From: a virus
DNA: 29,504 nt
Reading direction: 5' to 3' (one strand)
IMG/VR virus record: IMGVR_UViG_3300030090_005888
Location: 17,827 to 47,330 of that record
The translations under genes and the position numbers were made by a program. The notes beneath the pieces were generated by a model, which saw nothing but the letters and a program-made list of their open reading frames with translations, did not search any database and was not told where the DNA came from. Shown here in pieces: positions 7,076 through 14,169 of the stretch; positions within the stretch are counted from its first letter, which is position 1; every line of letters starts with the position of its first letter.

Positions 7076-7507
7076 CTACGAAGGTGCAGCCGAAGTGGTG
7101 TTGGTCTGGTGATCGTGCGGCTCACGCAAGGTGAGTTTCACGTTCGCCGTGTGCCCACCCGAAGTGGTGATGTCGTACGTCGCCTTCATGTACTGCTTGT
7201 AGACATCCATTCGGATGTAAAGGGTCTGACTGTCGTCGTCATGGGCGATAGCGGGGCAGGAACCGTACTCAACGGTGTTGGTACCGCTGGAGTCGTCCGC
7301 TCCCTCAAACCTGATCCCACCGGCAGCAAACGAAGCGTTCGCTCCGATAGCGCCAAGTGCGATCTCCATAACGACAGGGCCCGGCTTGCTGACCAGAACC
7401 CAACCGGTGTTGCCGTCCGCCGCAATAGCAGTATCTGCGAGGAGTACGCCACCGGATGCGTCCTGGACGAGGGTGCCCGGACCAACTGTGGTAGATGATT
7501 GCGCCAT
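7076..7507 (-). CDS. Probable head decoration or capsid-associated protein
   Basis: This 143-residue protein follows the major capsid gene after 14 bases, with a GGAAGGA ribosome site nine bases before the ATG. The sequence is beta-rich: TLVQDASGGVLLADTAIAAD at the start, WVLVSKPGPVVMEIALGAIG, and a C-terminal YDITTSGGHTANVKLTLREP. It ends in a short disordered His/Thr/Ser tail. Small beta proteins directly after the capsid gene are often decoration or head-stabilising proteins. No specific family signature is recognised, so the role rests on position and composition. Confidence 0.7.
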   Translation of the reverse strand: MAQSSTTVGPGTLVQDASGGVLLADTAIAADGNTGWVLVSKPGPVVMEIALGAIGANASFAAGGIRFEGADDSSGTNTVEYGSCPAIAHDDDSQTLYIRMDVYKQYMKATYDITTSGGHTANVKLTLREPHDHQTNTTSAAPS

Positions 7508-7521
7508 GTTCTACATCCTTC

Positions 7522-8463
7522 CTAAGCGTCCAAGATGCCGTAATGGCGGACGATGGATAGAGGGTTGTAAATGGCCACGCCGGGATAAACCTCAACCCGG
7601 CCCATGTGCCCTGGGGCCGCTTCAGTCTCACCAAAGTCGACTACGTCGAACGACCCGCCCAGGCCCAACAGGCCCGTCACGTTCTCGTCCTCGCCAAAGG
7701 CGATGTAGTAGATGCTGGTGGTGTCTGTAGCGCCGTCACCGGGGTCTTCGTCATAGCCCAGGATGGCGTTGCCATCCTTGTCATCTCCGATGATGCGAAC
7801 GGGAATCCCGTTCCACTGCATGATCTGACGGCCAAACCGGTCATCTCCCACATCAATAAGTGAGAAGTAACCGGAAGAGTTCCGACCAAGGTCGGTCAAC
7901 TTCCGTCGGACAGTGCGGTTCATCAGGATGACATCAGCGCTGGACTGGGCACGCAACAGATCGTGTGCCTCGTCCATCTTTGCCAGGGTGAGGGCTCCGC
8001 CGCCGGACGCCTGAATGATCGTCTGACCCAGGCCCTCAGTAATCAAGGAGTTGACCCCCTTGAAGTCCTTAGCGGTGCCAGTGCCGTCGAAGAAATACTT
8101 GTCGTAAGTCCGGGACATGGCCTTTGCGAACTTGGCGTACTGCCGAGCCTTCACAGAAGTCACGTTTCCACGGACACGAACCAGGTAGTTATCCACGAAC
8201 ACTTCGCCGCCCAGGATTGCCGTACCAAAGTACCGCTCCGTATCCGTGCCATGCGTCCTGGTATAGGACTCATTCACATCACGGAAAGCGGGCGATGGCA
8301 GGCTGTTTTCGACCTGAACCTTGAGGGCGTTGCCGGAGATGGAGGTCTGAGGAAGCATCTCAAGAATCGGAGATTCCTGAATCAGGGTCTCAACGACCCC
8401 ACGCTTCAACTGATCGTCACCGTACTTAGCAGCCTCAAGGAGGGTCACGCTGCCGCTTGGCAT
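7522..8463 (-). CDS. Major capsid protein, HK97 fold
   Basis: This 313-residue protein builds the icosahedral head. The start, MPSGSVTLLEAAKYGDD, is preceded by AGGAG eight bases before the ATG. The N-terminal block (residues 5-60) follows a common capsid pattern: LLEAAK, then RGVVETLIQESPILEMLP, NALKVQVENSLPSPAFRDVN and a Tyr/Thr-rich stretch. Later blocks are VDNYLVRVRGNVTSVKARQY (an E-loop/spine-helix-like region), AKAMSRTYDKYFFDGTG, KMDEAHDLLRAQSSADVILM, VRRKLTDLGRNSSGYF and GIPVRIIGDDKDGNAILG. Length fits HK97-type capsid proteins without a protease-cleaved delta domain; a separate scaffold gene lies directly upstream. The family call is firm. Confidence 0.93.
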   Translation of the reverse strand: MPSGSVTLLEAAKYGDDQLKRGVVETLIQESPILEMLPQTSISGNALKVQVENSLPSPAFRDVNESYTRTHGTDTERYFGTAILGGEVFVDNYLVRVRGNVTSVKARQYAKFAKAMSRTYDKYFFDGTGTAKDFKGVNSLITEGLGQTIIQASGGGALTLAKMDEAHDLLRAQSSADVILMNRTVRRKLTDLGRNSSGYFSLIDVGDDRFGRQIMQWNGIPVRIIGDDKDGNAILGYDEDPGDGATDTTSIYYIAFGEDENVTGLLGLGGSFDVVDFGETEAAPGHMGRVEVYPGVAIYNPLSIVRHYGILDA

Positions 8464-8510
8464 ATCGCTTGCTCCTGTGTGGTTAGTGGGTGATTACCTG
8501 GACCCGCTAA

Positions 8511-8993
8511 CTAGCGACGGCGACTTGGCTTGTTCTCCAACGCCCACTCAATGGCCTGAACACCGGTCAGTTTCTCCGGGTTGATTGCCGGAGTCGGCTG
8601 GCCGGACATTGCGCCCACCTGGCGAGCCCTATTGAACGCATCCGCATCAGCATGAGAACCAGAATCAGGTGCCGGGCCGAGGAAATCCTCAACCTGACGG
8701 TCCAACTCGTCGCCCTCAAAGCCACGCTTCGCTAGTAGGTCCCTGGCCAACTTCTCCTGCTGGCCCCGACGATCCTCCTGGATCTCCAGGGCCCTCTGTT
8801 CAAGTTGGCCTATGTCGACGCCGTCCAGATCGGTGGGCTCCACGAGCGACAAACCGTGCTGCTGAATAACCGCTTGGGCTTTCAGGCCGGAGAGTTCGCT
8901 GGAAAGCGACTTGTTCTGATCTAGCGTTTCCTCCAACTTTTGTCGGAGGGCACCGCCCGACATCGTAGATAGGTCTTCGTCATCGGGTGGCAT
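8511..8993 (-). CDS. Capsid scaffold-like protein
   Basis: This 160-residue protein begins MPPDDEDLSTMSGGALRQKL. I chose the ATG at 8993 because AGGAG lies seven bases before it. A start at 9053 would add 20 residues but has no good ribosome site and overlaps a promoter-like -10. The protein is charged and helical: a likely coiled coil at residues 12-42 (LRQKLEETLDQNKSLSSELS), a second helix about residue 75-105, then a flexible proline-rich part and a basic tail (ENKPSRRR). It sits directly before the major capsid gene with a 47-base gap. Acidic start, coiled coil, basic C-terminal end and position match tailed-phage scaffolds, which guide shell assembly and are then removed. Confidence 0.85.
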   Translation of the reverse strand: MPPDDEDLSTMSGGALRQKLEETLDQNKSLSSELSGLKAQAVIQQHGLSLVEPTDLDGVDIGQLEQRALEIQEDRRGQQEKLARDLLAKRGFEGDELDRQVEDFLGPAPDSGSHADADAFNRARQVGAMSGQPTPAINPEKLTGVQAIEWALENKPSRRR

Positions 8994-9051
8994 ATGTGTC
9001 TCCTGGTTCTTTACGCTCCCGGACCCCAGGGGAATACGGGAGGATGGGTAC

Positions 9052-9081
9052 ATCTAAGTGTACCTGACACTGTTGTGTCAA
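9052..9081 (-). promoter_or_regulatory. Candidate promoter embedded in a palindrome before the capsid genes
   Basis: Reading the minus strand, TTGACA (9081-9076) is a perfect -35 hexamer. A -10-like TTAGAT lies at 9057-9052 with an 18-base spacer. The -35 is part of a perfect palindrome, TGACAC-4-GTGTCA (9065-9080), which also contains the stop codon of the 533-residue gene. It lies in the longest intergenic gap and would give the scaffold and capsid genes their own transcript with a leader of about 50 bases. The -10 is weak, so the call is tentative. Confidence 0.45.
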
Positions 9082-10679
9082 TAGCGGACGCCTAGGGCCC
9101 GCCCGGGTTGAGCCAACCGGGCGCCCTTGCTGGTAGTGGCGAAACCGCCACGGCCACGGGCCAACGCCCCTTCGGCTTGACGGCCCCGTGTCAAGAGATC
9201 GGACTCCTCCGCACGGCTCAAGAACAAAGCGTCCTCAAACTGCTCCTGGCCGAACACGGCAGTGTTCTCGCCCTGAACATTCGTCCTGCTAATCATGGAA
9301 CTAATCAACGAACGCTGGTTAGCGAAAGCGCCGTAACTCTTCAACGCCTGCGCCCGGGTAATCCCCGCTTCTCTGAACGCTGACACCCGCTCCGCAGACG
9401 GGGCCACCAGGCCCTGCTCCGACGCTGCACCACCGATAAGAGCGAACTGGAACGCTTCGATCAGTTCATCCAACTCCAGGAACCGGTCAGATTCACCATC
9501 CCCCAGGTACAGGGCTTCTACCAGCCCCTGGGCCTGGTCATCGGAAAGGGCGGCAAACCTCGCTGCGGCCCCCTCCGGTAAAGCCCCCTGGGCTTGCAGG
9601 TTACTGAGGGTCTCTGCCGCCGACTCCAGAGCCGCCTCCGTGGTATTGGCCACCCACTTGGAATAGTCGAAATCAGCGTCGATCAGATTCTGGTTGTATT
9701 GCCCGATCAGCGTCCTTGACGCTTCCGGGTCAACAACGGCCTGGTACAAATCGTCCACCGACACATCCATGTTGGCGTAAATCTTGAACGCCGCACGAAC
9801 ATGGCCGGAGTTGTTTGTCAAGTCCCTGTAGGTCGTCAGCCTGCTCCTGAGTTCCTCCGTTGAAATGCCACGCTCCATAAACGCCGCATAGTCCATCGGG
9901 TTCTCAGAAGCGGCATCGAATATCTGCCTGCCGCCGATAGAACCGGCCTCAATTAGTACGTCCCGGTATTCCCTGACCTGGTCGACGTAAGACTGCTCGT
10001 CCACGAATCTCATACGACCGTCTTCGTCGGTGATCCCCGGGAAGGTGGCCCGGTACTGGGGGGTGTCACGGATCTGAGCGATCAGAACATCTTCATGTAT
10101 GCCCTCCGTGACGGCCTCTTCGATCATTGCCCCCAGGTTCAAATCCTTAGCCCACGGGAAATGTTTCATAGCCCACTGTTGAGCGGTTCCGGGTTCATCG
10201 AAGAAGTCGACAGCGTCAGGGTCCGTTTCGGTCAACAGTGTTGAAGCGCCGTCACCGGGGGTCGAACCGTCCGCTAGCGGGTTCCACTTGGAGCCCGGGT
10301 CCGCAAACCCCGGGTTCTGCTCCTTGGTCTTATACCCCTGCGACTGGAGCAAAGTCCCGAACTCGTCAACCAGCCACGTTTCCGACGACCCGCCCTCGTA
10401 ATACTTCGTCACATACGACCGGCCATCTTCCCCCACGAAAGACTCCTCGTTGACTACCGGAGGGCGCTCGCCTCTGTCTATCTGCCAGGCCTCATAGTCC
10501 TGGGCCCCCTGGACGTTCCAACTCCAGTCATCGGGCAGGTTCCCCAGGGCACCGGACTCCCCTTCGGGCCCCAGGTGGCCGACAAGAGTTGCTGAGCCTT
10601 CCCCGAATCTGGCCACATGCTCCCGGTAGGCGTCAGGATCAGTTGTGAAGAGGCTCCGGTGGTTCGGTTCGTGTGGCAT
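9078..10679 (-). CDS. Large minor virion protein, ejection-block member
   Basis: This 533-residue protein starts MPHEPNHRSLF with a strong AGGAGG ribosome site eight bases before the ATG and a TAATG overlap with the preceding stop. The N-terminal 150 residues look flexible, rich in Gly, Asp and Trp. Residues 160-530 are mainly helical. Recognisable stretches are AQIRDTPQYRATFPGITDED (201-220), ENPMDYAAFMERGIST, and an EF-hand-like loop DGESDRFLELDE (394-405) followed by a helix. The C-terminus is basic and Gly/Arg-rich (ARGRGGFATTSKGARLAQPG). There is no transmembrane segment. I think it is an internal or connector-associated virion protein; its exact function is unknown. Confidence 0.78.
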   Translation of the reverse strand: MPHEPNHRSLFTTDPDAYREHVARFGEGSATLVGHLGPEGESGALGNLPDDWSWNVQGAQDYEAWQIDRGERPPVVNEESFVGEDGRSYVTKYYEGGSSETWLVDEFGTLLQSQGYKTKEQNPGFADPGSKWNPLADGSTPGDGASTLLTETDPDAVDFFDEPGTAQQWAMKHFPWAKDLNLGAMIEEAVTEGIHEDVLIAQIRDTPQYRATFPGITDEDGRMRFVDEQSYVDQVREYRDVLIEAGSIGGRQIFDAASENPMDYAAFMERGISTEELRSRLTTYRDLTNNSGHVRAAFKIYANMDVSVDDLYQAVVDPEASRTLIGQYNQNLIDADFDYSKWVANTTEAALESAAETLSNLQAQGALPEGAAARFAALSDDQAQGLVEALYLGDGESDRFLELDELIEAFQFALIGGAASEQGLVAPSAERVSAFREAGITRAQALKSYGAFANQRSLISSMISRTNVQGENTAVFGQEQFEDALFLSRAEESDLLTRGRQAEGALARGRGGFATTSKGARLAQPGRALGVRY

Positions 10680-12634
10680 TAGAAGATCCTCCTAACGCCG
10701 CCACCGAAACCAAAGGTGTTGCCCACCTTCTCCATAGTCTCAGCAGTGATCTCCTTGGCCCTCCGGGACCTCTTCCACTCGTCCTTGCCCCTGAGTTTCG
10801 CCCGGAACTCCACGGGCGACACCCCCGCCCACTCCCCGTTGCCGGAAATCGCCTTCTGAATGTCAGCGTTCCCCAAAGCGTGGTTACGGTCCAACGGTGT
10901 CGCCATCTCCTCATTGTAAATGTCGACCCAAGGCTTGGCATACGACGCCGTATCCAACAGTTCCGGCTTGTTCGGATACTTCGCCTTTGAAGTCTCACGA
11001 ATGTCGTCCATCACTGTCTCCCAAGTCGTGGACTGAGAAACCAAATCTGCGGCCAAAGCCTGAACGTCCCATTGGTACATCGTCGGGTCCAACCCCCACA
11101 AGTTGTAGGCGGCATTCAGTTGCCCCACGAACTCGTCCCTGGACTTCTCAAACGATCCCTTCTGCTTCTCCAACTCCAGTTTGTGACGCTTCCAAGCGTT
11201 GCTGGACGGACCGCCAGGCATCGCCGCCGCATGGTCCTGGATGGCGGTGATGGCGTCATAGCGGCTGAGAGAGCCATCAGCGATCCCTCTGGCCCAGTCG
11301 GAAAGCGTGAGCCCCCCGATCTTCTCGTTCGGGCCTGGGACATCTAGCGAACTGGTGTAGAACTTGTATTGCCCGTAGAGACCACTGGAAGTATTTTCCA
11401 GAACATCCCTTACGATGCGGTCCTTATCCGCCGTATTGGCCTTGTCCCAGTTCCGGGTAATTGAGTCCCTGGCGTCCCCCCACGCAGTGGCGGCCACCAA
11501 CTGTTCGATCCGTTCAGGGGCCTCCAACAAGGCCGGATCGGACAGAATCCGGGCGAAGATCCTTTGAATCCCACCGTCTTCGATGGCGTCCGTACCGGCC
11601 AGACCAGCCACCAGAATCAGGTCATACAGCAGTTGGTTGACGGAAACGAAGTCGTTCTCATCGTCCTGGATCAGGAACATGCCCTGACCGTCGAAACTTG
11701 GGGTCAACGGTTGACCGGTGTCGTTGTGGCCCGGAAGCCAGTCGTCCCCCTGCAACTGCAACATGCGGTCCCACTCGCCAGGGGTCATCGTCACCGTTTC
11801 CCGCCCCGGCGGCAACCTGTCTACTTCCCAATAGACCCCTGAAGAACCCGGCAGTTCATCTGTTCCTACAGGGAACTCCGCAGTCGTAAAGATCGGAAGC
11901 ACATAGAAGTACCTGGTAGACACAGCGGGCAGGCCCAAGAAACCCATCCCGGGCGCCAGTCCATCGGTGACCTTGTAGAAGTACCCCTTGCTCTCCCCCA
12001 ACTGATTCAATGTTTCCTGGACACGGTCCGGGCCGGAACCAACCTCTGCCGGTTCCGTGCCCGGGATGAAGGGTGCTGGGGCAAAGTAGTTAGCGACCGC
12101 AGAAGCGACACCGTCAGGCCCAAGCCCCTCAAACGTCGTCGGGTCCAGGTCATTCAAATCTGAATAAGCATTGTTAGACCAAGCCTCAAATGGGTTCAGT
12201 CCCGGCGGCCACTCCACCGTCGACAGGGACTCCAGAGAAGTCCCCTCCTGCAAATGCGCCAACAGTTCCGAATAGTCGCCGTCCCTCAAGTTGGCTGCTG
12301 TCCGCTCAGTCCCCTGGTCAAAGTCCCGGTAGTTCATCACACCGGTCTGGCCCCCCAAGTCGTTGTAGAACGACATGCCTTCGTTCAGGCTCTCAGTTAC
12401 CCGGGCTTCGTGACTGGCGAACTCGCCCCCTTCCGAAACCAACTTCGTGCTGTTCAACGGGTTGAACGCCGCCCAGGCCTCCTGGTCACCTTTCTCCCAA
12501 TCCACCTGGTTCTCCCGCATCATCCAGGTCAACAGGAACGTCATGTTCCCCTCGGTGACCGGGGCGGGGAGTTTCTCCAAAACGGCGGCAGCGAACTCCG
12601 ACAGGTTCTTCGAATTAGGTACCCACTCAGCCAT
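10679..12634 (-). CDS. Virion protein with N-terminal muramidase-like domain
   Basis: This 651-residue protein appears to combine a peptidoglycan-degrading head with a long helical body. Residues 30-135 match a lysozyme-like phage pattern: TFLLTWMMREN (32-42, with E41 as candidate catalytic acid), AAFNPLNSTK (55-64), then NYRDFDQGTERTAANLRDGD (101-120) and YSELLAHLQEG. Related proteins read as W..(A/R)E, NPLNTT, NY..f..G..A...TL..G.Y, which I recognise as a phage cell-wall hydrolase family. The rest is helical (EKQKGSFEKSRDEFVGQLNA) with a Gly/Arg-rich end (GGGVRRIF). It probably opens the host wall locally during DNA entry. Both ends overlap neighbours as TAATG. Confidence 0.82.
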   Translation of the reverse strand: MAEWVPNSKNLSEFAAAVLEKLPAPVTEGNMTFLLTWMMRENQVDWEKGDQEAWAAFNPLNSTKLVSEGGEFASHEARVTESLNEGMSFYNDLGGQTGVMNYRDFDQGTERTAANLRDGDYSELLAHLQEGTSLESLSTVEWPPGLNPFEAWSNNAYSDLNDLDPTTFEGLGPDGVASAVANYFAPAPFIPGTEPAEVGSGPDRVQETLNQLGESKGYFYKVTDGLAPGMGFLGLPAVSTRYFYVLPIFTTAEFPVGTDELPGSSGVYWEVDRLPPGRETVTMTPGEWDRMLQLQGDDWLPGHNDTGQPLTPSFDGQGMFLIQDDENDFVSVNQLLYDLILVAGLAGTDAIEDGGIQRIFARILSDPALLEAPERIEQLVAATAWGDARDSITRNWDKANTADKDRIVRDVLENTSSGLYGQYKFYTSSLDVPGPNEKIGGLTLSDWARGIADGSLSRYDAITAIQDHAAAMPGGPSSNAWKRHKLELEKQKGSFEKSRDEFVGQLNAAYNLWGLDPTMYQWDVQALAADLVSQSTTWETVMDDIRETSKAKYPNKPELLDTASYAKPWVDIYNEEMATPLDRNHALGNADIQKAISGNGEWAGVSPVEFRAKLRGKDEWKRSRRAKEITAETMEKVGNTFGFGGGVRRIF

Positions 12635-14169
12635 TACTCAAACGCCTTTCTGAACGCCGCCATACGACGATGCCAAGTCCCGCCCCTAGCGGACTTGTCC
12701 GTCATAGCGACTTGACGGGCCTGTGTCAAACTCCCCGATTCCATACCGGCCCTGGTCCCCGCACGACTCTCGGACCCCATCAGAGTCTGGCCAGCACCAG
12801 CGAAACGGTTGATCCACTCCTCTTCACTCATATCGACGGGCTTATCGCCATACAAGCGTTCGTACTCGCTTGAACCCCTCACCGCCGACAGCACCGACGA
12901 CTGCATGTCCGGCACCTCAGTCACCGGGGCGATACCGCCGCCCCACACGGGAGGCCGGGACTCTGCGTTACGCAGATCCATCCCGAAAGCCGTAACCATC
13001 TCGTCCAGTTCCTTGTCGCTCATAGGCCGAAGACGCCAACCCTGCGCCAGGGTCCTCGCCGCCTCACGCATGGCGTCGCCCTGGACATTCACCGTGTCTG
13101 TCCTAGTGGCCAAGTCATCCAGGTAACTGCTGAAACGAAGAGACCCCACAAGGTCCTGCCCGTCGAAAGACGGCATCCCTGAAAGGTCCGCCATGAAGTC
13201 TGTTCCCAGGATCTCGTACAACTGGTTTACTTCGTCAAGGGTCAAATCGGAATCGACATCGGTGCCGTCAATCCCCATCACCCGTTGCAGCAGGTCATGG
13301 CCGCCGAATGTGTGGATCTTTGCCTGCACATGGGTGAGACCGTTGTTGTTGACCTGCTGGGCGTAGCGCCGTATTGCGCCAGATACTGCGAGCCGCTCCT
13401 GACGCTGACCGACCTGCCCGGAAGTCAAAGCCCGCTGATGGGCTGACCTGGCAATGTCAAGCAGAGGCTCTAACTCCAGCCCCCAGTTCGCTGCCTGCTG
13501 AAGCAACCCCAGACCGGAGGAACCCACCAGGTCCGTGAACCCGATGCCGTACTTCTCCGCCGCCGCCAACGTGCTGTTACGTTCAAAGATCCTTTCGGAC
13601 CTGTTGCCTGGCGTCCCGACCTCTATGTAATCCACCGCAGAATTGGACGCATCGGCAAAGTTCACCGCCGCTAACGCAAACACCTCATCCCAGACCCCGG
13701 TGTTCTGGGCGTTGCGCCACCACTGCATGAACCCCAGCATCGCCTTCGGTGGCTCGTCACCGGCTGCCGCCACCTGCAAGGCTTCCGTATCAGTGGTCGA
13801 AATCCCGAAAAGGTCTTTGCCATCCTCTTTGACTGGCTGCCACGCCACCGCCATGCCCCGCTGTTCTGCCTCCCGGAGGACATGCGTGGCCATATCCAGG
13901 ATGTATTGGTAACGACGCACCTCCCTGGCAACGTCACTTACCGGCATCCCCTCTTGCGCTTCACCCGTGGCGGGGTCCACCAACGACCCCTCGTAAACCC
14001 TGCTAGAGAAGATCCTGAAGATCCCGGGATCAAACGCCTCCCAGTGACTCCCGCTTCCGCTTCCACCACCAAAGACGTAATTGTCGGAGTCCGGCCCGCT
14101 GAAGCCCGGCCCGTCGTCGTTGACCTCCTCCTCGTCGTTGTCGGTATCGTCGTCGGTATCGCCGCTCAT
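12634..14169 (-). CDS. Large minor virion protein with acidic N-terminus
   Basis: This 511-residue protein begins MSGDTDDDTDNDEEEVNDDG, a run with about 11 acidic residues, then a Gly/Ser linker. The start has AGGAG six bases before the ATG and an ATGA overlap with the preceding stop. From about residue 75 it is mainly helical, with stretches such as EVRRYQYILDMATHVLREAE, SGAIRRYAQQVNNNGLTHVQ and VDSDLTLDEVNQLYEILGTD. The end is basic (WHRRMAAFRKAFE). No enzymatic motif or membrane segment is seen. By position between the 2088- and 651-residue genes it belongs to the putative ejection complex. The family is not recognised. Confidence 0.78.
   Translation of the reverse strand: MSGDTDDDTDNDEEEVNDDGPGFSGPDSDNYVFGGGSGSGSHWEAFDPGIFRIFSSRVYEGSLVDPATGEAQEGMPVSDVAREVRRYQYILDMATHVLREAEQRGMAVAWQPVKEDGKDLFGISTTDTEALQVAAAGDEPPKAMLGFMQWWRNAQNTGVWDEVFALAAVNFADASNSAVDYIEVGTPGNRSERIFERNSTLAAAEKYGIGFTDLVGSSGLGLLQQAANWGLELEPLLDIARSAHQRALTSGQVGQRQERLAVSGAIRRYAQQVNNNGLTHVQAKIHTFGGHDLLQRVMGIDGTDVDSDLTLDEVNQLYEILGTDFMADLSGMPSFDGQDLVGSLRFSSYLDDLATRTDTVNVQGDAMREAARTLAQGWRLRPMSDKELDEMVTAFGMDLRNAESRPPVWGGGIAPVTEVPDMQSSVLSAVRGSSEYERLYGDKPVDMSEEEWINRFAGAGQTLMGSESRAGTRAGMESGSLTQARQVAMTDKSARGGTWHRRMAAFRKAFE

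Noticed and set aside
8994-9053. Longer N-terminus for the scaffold-like protein
   Set aside because: The ATG at 9053 lacks a ribosome site and overlaps a -10-like element, while the ATG at 8993 has AGGAG at ideal spacing.
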